Assembly: GCA_024235035.1 (NCBI GenBank)
Contig: JACKNE010000023.1
Location: 1-34,558, forward strand
Direction: 5' to 3'
DNA: 34,558 bases
Source: Gammaproteobacteria bacterium
GTDB lineage: Bacteria > Pseudomonadota > Gammaproteobacteria > Competibacterales > Competibacteraceae
Shown: piece by piece, positions 1 to 8,437 of the stretch
How the letters are laid out: each line of letters starts with the position of its first letter
Position numbering within the stretch: the first letter of the stretch is position 1
Notes under the pieces: generated by a model
The model's input: only the letters and a program-made list of their open reading frames with translations
Database searches by the model: none
Told to the model about the DNA's origin: nothing
Program-made: the position numbers and the translations under genes

Positions 1-1048
1 AGGCATCCACCATATCCGGATCGAAATGCGTACCTCGATCCTCGCGAATTATCGCTACGGCCTGTTCATGCGACAGACCTTCCTTGTAGACTCGTTTACT
101 GATCAAAGCGTCATAGACATCCGCCACGGCCATCAACCGCGCCGAGACCGGAATCAGATCGCCGGCCAATCCTTGGGGATAACCGCTACCGTCCCATTTC
201 TCCTGATGACAATAGGCGATCTCCCGCGCCAGTTGTAAAAACGACTTGGGCGTGTGCAAATGCTTCTCGGCTGCCACGATCGCGTCCCGTCCCAGAGTAG
301 CATGGGTCTTCATGATGGCGAACTCTTCTCTAGTAAACGCTCCTGGTTTGAGCAGAATCCGGTCGGGAATCCCCACCTTGCCGATGTCATGCAACGGCGC
401 GGACTTGAACAGCAGCTCGATGGTCTCGTCCGTCAGGAACAGGGCGAAACGCGGGTGGTTTTGCAGTTTTTTCGCCAGCGCCCGGACATAGTGCTGGGTA
501 CGACGAATATGGTTGCCTGTCTCGTTGTCGCGGGTCTCCGCCAGCGACGCCATGGCTAGAATCGTCACATCCTGAATCGCGACTACCTCGCGGGTGCGTC
601 GCCGCACCTCTTCCTCAAGATAAGCATTGCGATCTTCGAGGAATTGTCGGGCGTTTTTCAAGGTGAGATGGGTTTCAACCCGAGCTAGAACGATCGGTGG
701 GCTGATCGGTTTGGTGATGTAGTCCACCGCGCCCAGCTTCAGGCCCTTTTCCTCATCTTCCACCTGGACCTTGGCGGTGAGAAAAATGATAGGAATACTC
801 GCCGTGTAGGGATCGGCCTTGAGTCGCTGGCAAACTTCGTAACCATCCATGCCCGGCATCATGATATCGAGCAGAATTAAATCCGGTGGCGGGTCCATCG
901 CCGCTATCTTCAGAGCGCGTTCACCGTGAGTCGCTACCTTGATCCGGTAGCGGTTCTTGAGTAAGCCACTCAACAAAGTGATGTTATCCGGCGTGTCATC
1001 CACGATCAGAAGAGTCTGTCGTTCAGCAAGATCAGAGATATCGTTCAT
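1..1048 (-). CDS. REC/HD-GYP response regulator, C-terminus cut by window edge
   Basis: Reading the minus strand from the ATG at 1048 gives an open frame of about 349 residues that is still open at position 1, so the C-terminus lies outside the window. The N-terminal receiver domain has the phospho-acceptor context LLDIMMPGMDGYEV with Asp61 and the later TAKVQ and TKPISP motifs. A short helical linker follows, then an HD-GYP domain with HDIGK (His220-Asp221) and the diagnostic EKWDGSGYPQGL. Proteins of this class are cytoplasmic two-component regulators that hydrolyse cyclic di-GMP when phosphorylated by a partner kinase. The key HD and GYP residues are present, so activity is likely. PilZ-domain genes lie nearby on the other strand, which gives the area a c-di-GMP theme. 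The cognate kinase is not visible beside it. Confidence 0.93.
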   Translation of the reverse strand, partial: MNDISDLAERQTLLIVDDTPDNITLLSGLLKNRYRIKVATHGERALKIAAMDPPPDLILLDIMMPGMDGYEVCQRLKADPYTASIPIIFLTAKVQVEDEEKGLKLGAVDYITKPISPPIVLARVETHLTLKNARQFLEDRNAYLEEEVRRRTREVVAIQDVTILAMASLAETRDNETGNHIRRTQHYVRALAKKLQNHPRFALFLTDETIELLFKSAPLHDIGKVGIPDRILLKPGAFTREEFAIMKTHATLGRDAIVAAEKHLHTPKSFLQLAREIAYCHQEKWDGSGYPQGLAGDLIPVSARLMAVADVYDALISKRVYKEGLSHEQAVAIIREDRGTHFDPDMVDA

Positions 1049-1194
1049 GGCCGAAATAGCTCGTTGGTCTAAAGAAATCTTGCCCGTCAAATCTGCGTAG
1101 GGTAGGCGTGGCTCATCACTTCAAGGACCTCATGAACAGGGCCAATGGCGAGCAGCGCCCACTCTATAGATATTTTATTAATATAATCAATATA

Positions 1195-1511
1195 TTAGTG
1201 ATAAATTTTGAGGGATGGGTTTTTGAGTTGCTGGATCAGGTCGTTGTCGAGCAGGCCATGTTTCAATTGGTAGACGGTCTGCCTGGTTTGGGTAGTGACC
1301 TGCTTCAATCTGACCCAGACCCAGACCAGAAGGTACAGCCAATGTGATGGCGTTGAATGCACGCTTTACGGCGCTGACGGTGTTTAAGCCTAGTGAGTGG
1401 TTTAGCTTTCCGGTGTGCCTGCTCAATTTTCCAGCGAAAACCATACGCCTGTTGTATGGCCTCCGCGTGGTCAGTAAAGTTCGTCAGCGTGTAGTTGATC
1501 TGACTGACCCA
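1195..1511 (-). pseudogene. Decayed IS4-superfamily transposase, C-terminal remnant
   Basis: On the minus strand from 1511 a frame reads WVSQINYTLTNFTDHAEAIQ and then YGFRWKIEQAHRKAK. The latter has the exact spacing Y-(2)-R-(3)-E-(6)-K (Tyr codon at 1443-1445), the signature around the catalytic Glu of IS4/IS701-type DDE transposases. This frame stops after the HHIGC segment. The expected continuation, LVWVWVRLKQ and then YQLKHGLLDNDLIQQLK, appears in another minus frame that ends at the TAA at 1195-1197. A frameshift near 1338 therefore separates the two parts. No N-terminal catalytic region is present. The remnant cannot encode a working transposase; it marks an old insertion between the HD-GYP gene and the PilZ genes. 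The family assignment rests on the signature only. Confidence 0.8.
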
Positions 1512-1764
1512 CAGATATTAGCAATCATCCAAGCAGGTTACAGATTGTTGCATGCGTCGAGGATAAGAACAATCCGGTTGTCCGAACAGCTTCTTTTGAT
1601 TAAGTCCTATCCGGTTATCCTCATGAAGGACGGTAACATCGGCGATACCCAGAGCTATCCTGCTCGGTGAGGGCTATTTAGATTGTGAAATTTAGGTGAT
1701 TTCTGCGCTAAACTCCATCTGATATAGTGGATGCCTGATTCTAATCGTTAACACTAGATTTCCG
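1512..1764. other. Gene-free stretch beside the transposase remnant
   Basis: No credible gene is seen here. It may include further eroded sequence upstream of the transposase remnant, but no frame reads convincingly as transposase. At 1692-1703 it contains TTAGGTGATTTC, which recurs exactly in inverse orientation at 10155-10166. The stretch at 1049-1194 on the other side of the remnant also holds no gene and is locally AT-rich around 1170-1200. Confidence 0.5.
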
Positions 1765-2508
1765 ATGCCCATGTCGACGATCCCTATCGAACGGGAAAAA
1801 CGCGAGTATTATCGACTCCAGTTTCCTCCTGCTAAACGACCGCAACTGCTCATTGACGAGAACGGTCATGCCGTCATCGATTGTTCAGCGCACGGCATCC
1901 GCTATGTCGCTGCTCCAGGAACTCCCCCTAGCCTCGGCGAACATGTGAAAGGATTGCTCCGCTTTCGGCATGGCGCACAAACGCCGATATTGGGTGTGGT
2001 GTTGCGTGTCGAAGAAGGCGAAATCGTTCTCTGTATCCCCGATCGAGAGATTCCTTCCACGCTCTTGCGCAGCGAGGAACGCCACCTGTTGAAGGCGCCT
2101 GCTGAGGTTGCCAACGCTCCTGTTCGAAGCATACCTCTGATCCCGCCTGAATCATCTTCTGGAATGCTTTTCACCGAAGGGGAAGAACGGCGTGAATTTC
2201 ATCGTATCCATTACCCCATGACTGGAAGTCCTTCGCTATTCCTGGAAGGAAAGAAAGCTTTTCTGGTCATGGATATCTCGGCGCGAGGCTTACGCTACGC
2301 CGCTCCCAAGACAGCGGTGCCCAATTTGTATCAAGTGGTCAAGGGTGTTCTCCACTTCCGACGCAGAGCCCGGCTTAATACTGAAGGTACGGTTATTCGC
2401 GCGCAAAATGATGAAATTGCGCTTTATCTTCACCAGGAAATCCCCTTAAATATTCTGCTAGCTGAACAACGGCATCTGCATAGAAACTTCCCTATGTGGT
2501 CGCCGTAA
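1765..2508 (+). CDS. Tandem two-PilZ-domain protein
   Basis: This 247-residue soluble protein contains two copies of a PilZ-like domain. The first copy has the c-di-GMP-binding arginine motif RxxxR at residues 13-17 (REYYR) and DxSxxG at 39-44 (DCSAHG). The second has REFHR at 143-147 and DISARG at 170-175. Both copies share a VKGxLxFR strand and an ending of the type ILLAEQRHLH. The known role of PilZ domains is as cytoplasmic c-di-GMP receptors that alter the activity of a partner; no output domain is present here, so the partner is unknown. No clear Shine-Dalgarno sequence precedes the ATG at 1765, and the second ATG at 1771 is an alternative start. The next gene carries a third copy closest to the second domain, indicating duplication. 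Confidence 0.85.
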   Translation: MPMSTIPIEREKREYYRLQFPPAKRPQLLIDENGHAVIDCSAHGIRYVAAPGTPPSLGEHVKGLLRFRHGAQTPILGVVLRVEEGEIVLCIPDREIPSTLLRSEERHLLKAPAEVANAPVRSIPLIPPESSSGMLFTEGEERREFHRIHYPMTGSPSLFLEGKKAFLVMDISARGLRYAAPKTAVPNLYQVVKGVLHFRRRARLNTEGTVIRAQNDEIALYLHQEIPLNILLAEQRHLHRNFPMWSP

Positions 2509-2557
2509 TCGTCGTATAGTGACCGACCATTAGCACATTATCGCCAGGAGTACCGTC

Positions 2558-2923
2558 TTGATTCAGTTTGCGCAACCTCCCGCAATAGATTCACTGGAAG
2601 GAGAACGGCGTGGGTTTCATCGTATTCGCTACCCGCTCGCGGAGCGTCCTTCCTTTTTTCCCGAAGGAAAGAAAGCGCATGTTGTGTTGGATGTCTCAGG
2701 ACACGGTTTGCGCTATGCCTGTCCCAATGATTCACTGCCGAGACTGCATGATCTGGTCAAAGGTATTCTCCGCTTCCGGCGCGGTGCTCAAATCAGCATT
2801 GAAGGAGCCGTCGTACGCCATCAAAACCAGCAAGTTGCGTTGCATCTCCATGAGGAGATTCCCTTCAATATTTTGCTTGCCGAACAACGTTACCTGCACG
2901 CCAACTATCCAATGTGGTCGTAG
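2558..2923 (+). CDS. Single PilZ-domain protein
   Basis: A 121-residue protein with one PilZ-like domain: RGFHR at residues 18-22 and DVSGHG at 45-50. Its ending, NILLAEQRYLH followed by NYPMWS, is nearly identical to the end of the upstream tandem protein. It begins with a TTG codon at 2558, supported by a GGAG Shine-Dalgarno sequence at 2547-2550 seven bases upstream; no ATG lies near that position. It sits 49 bases after the tandem PilZ gene and is probably co-transcribed with it. The likely role is a c-di-GMP effector or adaptor, inferred from the motifs. The high similarity to the second domain upstream points to a local duplication. Confidence 0.82.
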   Translation: MIQFAQPPAIDSLEGERRGFHRIRYPLAERPSFFPEGKKAHVVLDVSGHGLRYACPNDSLPRLHDLVKGILRFRRGAQISIEGAVVRHQNQQVALHLHEEIPFNILLAEQRYLHANYPMWS

Positions 2924-3123
2924 TCACTGCATGAGAGTCTCATGCCGCCCAGCGCGCCATGAGGAGATCGGTTAGTGTGTCTGCAAACCGATTTCATTGG
3001 AAAACAGTATCTTTTGTTGATTTCTAATGTTCGCTGCATCATCAATCACTTGCATCGAGCATAGCCCTTTGAGCATCAGTTATCTTATTTGCCTTTTCGG
3101 CAAACCTGACAGGAATAACTCTC

Positions 3124-3945
3124 ATGAAACTGGACGTGATCAGTCGCTATCCAGAAGCTATCCCCAAACCGACACCCTTGTTGTTTGTGCATGGTTCATT
3201 CTCCGATGCCCGGGTCTGGGATCGACATTTCTTGCCCTATTTTGCCCATCGAGGTTATGAAGCACATGCCGTCAGCCTACGTGGTCATGGCTTGAGCGAA
3301 GGGCATCAACGATTGCAGCGTTGGCGACTCGCCGACTATGTCGCTGACTTGAAGGAGATGGTGCAGACCATGCCCAATCCACCGATGCTCATTGGTCATT
3401 CGATGGGCGGCATGGTGATTCAGAAATACCTAGAGAACCATGCCGGGATTTCTGGCATGGTGTTGATGGCCTCCGTGCCGCCGCAAGGTTTGTTGCCCAG
3501 CAACCTGCACATGGCGATGCGGCACCCGATCCTGTTCCAGCAGATGGTCATGTTCTCGCTGCTTGGCCCCAGCTACGGATCGCTCGACATGATGCGGCGT
3601 TTGTTGTTTTCCAAGGCGATGCCGCAAGCGAAGCTACAGGAATATTTCGATTTGGTGCAGTCCGAATCACAGATGGTGGCGATGGACATGATGTGGTTCG
3701 ATCCGTTGCGATTGAAATCAGGTCAGTTGTGGTTACCGTTGCTCGTAATGGGTGCACAAGACGATATCTTCGTCTCGCCAGCGATGGTGCGAGAGACTGC
3801 TCGCTTCTATCGAACTGAGGCGCAAATCATCCCGAACATGGCTCACGCCATGATGTTGGAGCTGAACTGGCGTGAAGCGGCGGACGTTCTGTTGCACTGG
3901 TTGGAACGCACGGTGAGTACTCAGCTAACGACGGATACTGTCTGA
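3124..3945 (+). CDS. Alpha/beta-fold hydrolase
   Basis: A 273-residue protein of the alpha/beta hydrolase superfamily. The sequence shows the oxyanion-hole HG motif at the start (LLFVHGSFSDARVW), the nucleophile elbow GHSMGG with Ser93, an acid in MGAQDD (Asp213 or Asp214) and a histidine in NMAHAMMLE (His241), so the catalytic triad is complete. There is no signal peptide, suggesting a cytoplasmic enzyme. Family members include esterases, lipases, haloperoxidase-like and C-C hydrolases; the substrate cannot be told from sequence. It stands alone between the PilZ genes and the urea transporter operon. The start ATG at 3124 is preceded by an AGGA-type ribosome site about ten bases upstream. 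Confidence 0.88.
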   Translation: MKLDVISRYPEAIPKPTPLLFVHGSFSDARVWDRHFLPYFAHRGYEAHAVSLRGHGLSEGHQRLQRWRLADYVADLKEMVQTMPNPPMLIGHSMGGMVIQKYLENHAGISGMVLMASVPPQGLLPSNLHMAMRHPILFQQMVMFSLLGPSYGSLDMMRRLLFSKAMPQAKLQEYFDLVQSESQMVAMDMMWFDPLRLKSGQLWLPLLVMGAQDDIFVSPAMVRETARFYRTEAQIIPNMAHAMMLELNWREAADVLLHWLERTVSTQLTTDTV

Positions 3946-4164
3946 ATGCCTTCGATGGCTCCATGTTCTATCTATTTGGACGTGGGTTGGCAGCGTAAAC
4001 GGTGTTGCCTGCACTTTTATCGAGCGATGTGCTAAATCTCTACGCACTAATATAGAGCATTATCGTTGTGTGAACTGCTTGTCCGCCCTATTTTGCACCA
4101 TCCTAGGACCGGTGTAGCCCTCTTCTGGGTGATCAAACGACTGAAAAATCAATAATCGTTTTTA

Positions 4165-4180
4165 TGGCATGGTCCTTGAT
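4165..4180 (+). promoter_or_regulatory. Candidate sigma-54 promoter upstream of urtA
   Basis: The sequence TGGCATGGTCCTTGAT matches the -24/-12 consensus TGGCACG-N4-TTGCW with correct spacing, except T for C in the -24 box and A for C in the -12 box. It lies about 60 bases upstream of the urtA ATG. Further upstream, TGCACC (4094-4099) and GGTGTA (4111-4116) resemble inverted NtrC half-sites, although their spacing is wider than the classical 17-base site. Urea transporters are often under nitrogen control, which makes this plausible, but the imperfect -12 box keeps it tentative. Confidence 0.4.
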
Positions 4181-4239
4181 AATGCCTCTGTCAGGTTCGT
4201 ACTCGGACGAACCTCCAACTACAACATCAAAGGTTGCAT

Positions 4240-5535
4240 ATGACAAAGACCATGCCGAAAATCATCTCCTGCTTGCTGGCTGGTGCGCTGATGCTAGGCG
4301 CCACTCTGGCTCATGCTGCTGACACGATCAAGGTCGGCGTTCTGCATTCCCTGTCTGGCACCATGGCCATCAGCGAAACGACACTCAAGGATACGGTGTT
4401 GATGCTGATCGATGCGCAAAACAAGAAAGGCGGTTTGTTGGGTAAGAAGCTGGAAGCGGTCGTCGTCGATCCGGCTTCGAACTGGCCGCTGTTCGCCGAG
4501 AAGGCCCGTGAACTGCTGCAGAAGGACAAGGTGGCCGTGGTATTCGGTTGCTGGACTTCAGTTTCCCGTAAGTCGGTTCTACCTGTATTCGAAGAATTGA
4601 ATGGCATCCTGTTCTATCCGGTCCAATACGAGGGCGAGGAATCCTCGAAGAATGTGTTCTACACCGGCGCCGCGCCGAATCAGCAGGCGATTCCCGCTGT
4701 GGACTATCTGATGAACGATTTGGGTGTGGAGCGCTGGGTGCTGGCCGGCACTGACTATGTTTATCCCCGCACCACCAACAAGATTTTGGAAGCCTATCTC
4801 AAAGCCAAGGGGGTCAAGGATGACGATATTATGATCAACTACACCCCATTTGGTCATTCCGATTGGCAATCCATCGTTTCCGATATCAAGAAATTTGGTT
4901 CTGCCGGTAAGAAGACTGCGGTGGTTTCTACCATCAATGGCGACGCTAACGTACCGTTCTACAAGGAACTGGGTAATCAAGGTCTCTCTGCGACGGATAT
5001 TCCAGTGGTCGCGTTCTCGGTAGGTGAAGAGGAACTGTCTGGCATCGATACCAAGCCCTTGGTGGGTCATCTCGCTGCCTGGAACTACTTCATGAGCATC
5101 AAGGACAAGGCTAACGACGCCTTCATCAAGCAATGGCATACCTTCATCAAGGACAAGAAGCGCGTCACCAATGACCCGATGGAAGCGCATTACATCGGCT
5201 TCAACATGTGGATCAAGGCCGTTGAGAAAGCCAAATCCACCGATCCCGACAAGGTGATCGACGCGATGGTCGGCATCGAATATCCCAACCTGACCGGTGG
5301 TGTGGCCAAGATGTTGCCTAATCACCACCTGACCAAGCCGGTGTTGATCGGTGAAATTCAAGCCGACGGCCAGTTTGACGTGGTGTGGAAGACCAAGGAT
5401 CTGGTGCCAGGCGACGCCTGGTCCGACTATTTGCCGGGCAGCAAGGACATTACCGCCGATTGGGCCGATCCCAAGATTAAGTGCGGTAACTACAACACGG
5501 TCACCAAACAGTGCTCTGGGCAGAATTACGAATAA
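4240..5535 (+). CDS. urtA: Urea ABC transporter, periplasmic substrate-binding protein
   Basis: UrtA is the periplasmic receptor that captures urea and delivers it to the UrtBC permease. From the ATG at 4240 the protein is 431 residues, with a Sec signal peptide ending near AHA-ADTIKVG and the family start IKVGVLHSLSGTMAISE. Later segments such as NGILFYPVQYEGEESS, MEAHYIGFNMW and DNKGGN-like type I binding-protein features match UrtA-type amide and urea receptors rather than branched-chain amino acid receptors. An AAAGG ribosome site at 4229-4233 supports ATG 4240; a TTG at 4234 and an ATG at 4252 are alternatives. It is the first gene of urtABCDE and is separated from urtB by 193 bases with a hairpin, as is common where the receptor must be made in excess. 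Confidence 0.96.
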   Translation: MTKTMPKIISCLLAGALMLGATLAHAADTIKVGVLHSLSGTMAISETTLKDTVLMLIDAQNKKGGLLGKKLEAVVVDPASNWPLFAEKARELLQKDKVAVVFGCWTSVSRKSVLPVFEELNGILFYPVQYEGEESSKNVFYTGAAPNQQAIPAVDYLMNDLGVERWVLAGTDYVYPRTTNKILEAYLKAKGVKDDDIMINYTPFGHSDWQSIVSDIKKFGSAGKKTAVVSTINGDANVPFYKELGNQGLSATDIPVVAFSVGEEELSGIDTKPLVGHLAAWNYFMSIKDKANDAFIKQWHTFIKDKKRVTNDPMEAHYIGFNMWIKAVEKAKSTDPDKVIDAMVGIEYPNLTGGVAKMLPNHHLTKPVLIGEIQADGQFDVVWKTKDLVPGDAWSDYLPGSKDITADWADPKIKCGNYNTVTKQCSGQNYE

Positions 5536-5588
5536 TCACAGTCCTTATGTTTCCCTGCTGATGATCTTCAATAATGGGTCGTGAAGTT

Positions 5589-5616
5589 TCTCCTCCTTAG
5601 AAGATTAAGGAGGAGA
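5589..5616 (+). promoter_or_regulatory. Perfect hairpin between urtA and urtB
   Basis: An 11-base perfect inverted repeat, TCTCCTCCTTA and TAAGGAGGAGA, surrounds a six-base loop. It lies 53 bases after the urtA stop and 112 bases before urtB. There is no run of T after the stem, so it is not a classical terminator. It may stabilise the 3' end of urtA mRNA or limit read-through, giving more receptor than permease. The right arm contains a very strong AAGGAGG Shine-Dalgarno-like sequence that the stem would hide, but no convincing gene begins just downstream. Confidence 0.6.
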
Positions 5617-5728
5617 GGGATAACGGCGGCACCCGAGATGGTTGGCGTTCGGTGGCGGCCTGATTGGCTTGTTGAAGATCATCCAAGGGGGAAAGATGTT
5701 CTCACCCCTCCGATGAGAGACGCCTCTT

Positions 5729-7345
5729 ATGGTATCCCGCACGCTGTTTCGCGCCGGGTTGACCGGTCTAGCTTCGTTATTATTGGTCTTATTCATGCCT
5801 CTGCCCGTCCAGGCCGCCGATGATGAAGCGTTGCGCGCTGCCCTGACACAACTCCGCGAGGCTGACTTCTCCGAAAAAGCCGCGCTGGTGGAAACCCTGG
5901 TGGGTATGGATCACCCCCGAGTCGCTACGATCCTGAACGCGTTGGCCGAAAGTCGCCTGTTTTATGTCACAGAAACGAGTCGGATCGTGATCGGTCTCGG
6001 TGATGATGTCGAGATCGCTATCGAGGATGCCATCACCGGTGAAGCCTTGGGGCAGGCGGTCAAGCGTGACCTGGATCGTATCCGGGTCAACAATCGCTTG
6101 CGCAGCTTGATCGAAAATCAACTGGCCAGCTTAGGATTGGCCAGCGCCGATCCGCAACAACGCAAGGCGGCGGTCGAAGCGTTCCTGCGTAGCCCTAAAC
6201 CGGAAGGCGCGGCCCGATTGAAAGCGCGATTAGACGTGGAGTCCGACCAGAAAATTCAGGAATTATTGACAGCGGCGCTGGCGTTGGTCGATCTAACTGG
6301 TACCGACGCCGCCGCGCGCGCGCAAGCCGCTAAGGCGCTGGGCGGCTGGACACAGCCGGAGATTCGCGGCCCGTTGTTACGGGCGGCTGCCGAAGACAGC
6401 GATGCCGCCGTGCGCCAAGCGGCGCAGACGGCGCTGGCCAAAACCGAATTCCGTCTGCAAATGCTCGGTTGGGCGGAAACCTTGTTTTTTGGCCTGTCGC
6501 TGGGTTCCGTGCTGATTCTGGCCGCCATTGGGTTAGCGGTCACTTTCGGAGTGATGGGTGTGATCAACATGGCGCATGGTGAGTTGATGATGTTGGGTGC
6601 TTACACCACTTGGTTGACCCAACAATGGCTGCCGGTCAACTGGTCGTTGCCGGTCGCTGTACCCTTAGCCTTCTTGGTCGCTGCCTTGGTGGGTATCGCC
6701 ATCGAGCGCGGCGTCATCCGCTTTCTGTACGGGCGGCCCCTGGAAACCCTACTGGCTACCTTCGGCATCAGTTTGATCCTGCAACAAGCGGTGCGTTCGA
6801 TTTTCTCCCCGCTGAACCGTTCGGTGGCGACCCCGGACTGGATGAGCGGTACGATTCTGTTGGGTCCGCTAGAGGTGACGCTCAATCGCTTGGTCATCAT
6901 CGGCTTCTGTATCGCGGTGTTCACCTTGCTGTGGCTGGCTCTACAGCGCACCCGCTTGGGGTTGGAGGTGCGGGCGGTGGCGCAGAATCGAGCGATGGCG
7001 CGGGCGATGGGGGTCCGTTCGGCGCGGGTCGATGCGTTGACCTTCGGCTTGGGCAGCGGTATCGCCGGGGTGGCCGGAGTGGCGCTGTCGCAATTGACCA
7101 ATGTCGGCCCCAATCTGGGGCAGAATTACATCGTCGATTCCTTCATGGTGGTGGTGTTCGGCGGGGTGGGCAACCTGTGGGGTGCGATGGTGGCCGGACT
7201 GTCGCTGGGTGTCGCCAACAAATTGCTGGAACCTTGGTCAGGGGCGGTGCTGGCCAAGATTCTGGTGCTGGTGTTCTTGATCCTGTTCATTCAAAAACGC
7301 CCGCGTGGATTGTTCCCGCAACGCGGTCGGGCGGCGGAGGTTTAA
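5729..7345 (+). CDS. urtB: Urea ABC transporter, permease subunit UrtB
   Basis: UrtB is one of the two inner-membrane permease subunits of the urea importer, of the LivH type. The 538-residue protein starts with a signal sequence ending near VQAADDEAL. A helical, alanine-rich region of about 220 residues with HEAT-like character follows, and then a hydrophobic permease domain from about residue 245 onward, with the family motifs GVMGVINMAHGELMMLGAY and VAQNRAMARAMGV. Long N-terminal extensions of this kind are known in UrtB and distinguish it from LivH. It is followed by urtC after three bases. The ATG at 5729 has only a weak purine-rich ribosome site. Assignment is firm from the motifs and from the neighbours urtA, urtC, urtD and urtE. 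Confidence 0.95.
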   Translation: MVSRTLFRAGLTGLASLLLVLFMPLPVQAADDEALRAALTQLREADFSEKAALVETLVGMDHPRVATILNALAESRLFYVTETSRIVIGLGDDVEIAIEDAITGEALGQAVKRDLDRIRVNNRLRSLIENQLASLGLASADPQQRKAAVEAFLRSPKPEGAARLKARLDVESDQKIQELLTAALALVDLTGTDAAARAQAAKALGGWTQPEIRGPLLRAAAEDSDAAVRQAAQTALAKTEFRLQMLGWAETLFFGLSLGSVLILAAIGLAVTFGVMGVINMAHGELMMLGAYTTWLTQQWLPVNWSLPVAVPLAFLVAALVGIAIERGVIRFLYGRPLETLLATFGISLILQQAVRSIFSPLNRSVATPDWMSGTILLGPLEVTLNRLVIIGFCIAVFTLLWLALQRTRLGLEVRAVAQNRAMARAMGVRSARVDALTFGLGSGIAGVAGVALSQLTNVGPNLGQNYIVDSFMVVVFGGVGNLWGAMVAGLSLGVANKLLEPWSGAVLAKILVLVFLILFIQKRPRGLFPQRGRAAEV

Positions 7346-7348
7346 GCC

Positions 7349-8437
7349 ATGCTGCTACCCCATTGGCTTTTCTCCGATCGCGCCGGGTTGGTCTTACTGG
7401 CGGTGCTGGCGGTGCTAGGCGTCGGCGTGCCCATTCTCAATCTGTGGGTCCCGCCTGACCATCCCTTATACCTGTCCGCTTATACCGTGACGGTCCTCGG
7501 TAAGTATCTTTGCTATGCCCTGCTGGCGGTGTCCATCGATCTGGTCTGGGGCTACATGGGTATTCTCACCCTCGGCCATGCTGCTTTTTTCGCTCTGGGC
7601 GGTTATTGCCTCGGTATGTACCTGATGCGGCAGATCGGCGCGCGTGGCGTTTACGGTGATCCCGTGTTGCCTGACTTCATGGTGTTCCTGAACTGGTCGG
7701 AACTGCCGTGGTACTGGCACGGTTTCGACCACTTCGGGTTCGCTATGCTGATGGTGTTGGTCATCCCCGGATTGCTGGCTTTCGTGTTTGGTTGGTTTGC
7801 TTTCCGCTCACGAGTGTCGGGTGTTTATCTGTCGATCATCACCCAGGCGCTGACCTATGCGTTGATGCTGGCGTTTTTCCGCAACGAGATGGGTTTTGGC
7901 GGCAACAATGGGTTGACCGACTTCAAGGACCTGCTCGGTTTTTCATTGCAGGCGGATGGAACGCGGGTGGTGTTGTTCATTCTCTCCGCGCTGGCCTTGG
8001 CGGGCGGTTATCTCTTGTGTCGCTGGCTAGTGTCAACCCGGATGGGTCGGGTGCTGGTGGCGATCCGCGACAGCGAGGATCGCGCGCGCTTCCTCGGCTA
8101 CCGGGTAGAGCGGGTCAAAGCACTGGTGTTCACCTTGTCCGCCATGTTGGCTGGAGTCGCGGGCGCGCTGTATGTGCCGCAGGTCGGCATCATCAATCCC
8201 GGTGAATTCGCGCCGCTGAACTCCATTGAGGCGGTGATCTGGGTTGCGGTCGGTGGACGCGGCACCCTGGTCGGTGCAGTGATCGGCGCAGTATTGGTCA
8301 ACTATGCCAAGACTTGGCTGACCGGCGCGCTGCCTGAAGTTTGGTTATTCGCCCTGGGGGGGTTGTTCGTGACGGTCACCGTGTTGTTGCCCTACGGTTT
8401 AATTGGTTTGTTGCAGCGACGGGAGAAAGCAGCATGA
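7349..8437 (+). CDS. urtC: Urea ABC transporter, permease subunit UrtC
   Basis: UrtC is the second inner-membrane permease subunit (LivM type) and pairs with UrtB to form the urea channel. The 362-residue protein is strongly hydrophobic with many membrane segments. Recognisable family stretches include DLVWGYMGILTLGHAAFFAL, GNNGLTDFKDLLGF, RDSEDRARFLGYRVERVKA and ILSVKM-free ending PYGLIGLLQRR. It starts three bases after the urtB stop, and its TGA overlaps the urtD ATG in an ATGA arrangement, which implies translational coupling. Its length is usual for the family. Confidence 0.95.
   Translation: MLLPHWLFSDRAGLVLLAVLAVLGVGVPILNLWVPPDHPLYLSAYTVTVLGKYLCYALLAVSIDLVWGYMGILTLGHAAFFALGGYCLGMYLMRQIGARGVYGDPVLPDFMVFLNWSELPWYWHGFDHFGFAMLMVLVIPGLLAFVFGWFAFRSRVSGVYLSIITQALTYALMLAFFRNEMGFGGNNGLTDFKDLLGFSLQADGTRVVLFILSALALAGGYLLCRWLVSTRMGRVLVAIRDSEDRARFLGYRVERVKALVFTLSAMLAGVAGALYVPQVGIINPGEFAPLNSIEAVIWVAVGGRGTLVGAVIGAVLVNYAKTWLTGALPEVWLFALGGLFVTVTVLLPYGLIGLLQRREKAA

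Noticed and set aside
1108..1670. Plus-strand open frames of 79 and 108 residues across the transposase area
   Set aside because: They run opposite the decayed transposase, resemble no protein family, and are explained as antisense of the remnant.
4579..5361. 260-residue open frame antisense to urtA
   Set aside because: It is fully inside urtA on the other strand, with no family features; the long frame follows from urtA codon use.
5581..5823. 80-residue frame starting within the urtA-urtB hairpin
   Set aside because: It overlaps the urtB signal peptide region, has no recognisable domain, and its ribosome site would be locked in the hairpin; kept only as a remote possibility in the findings.
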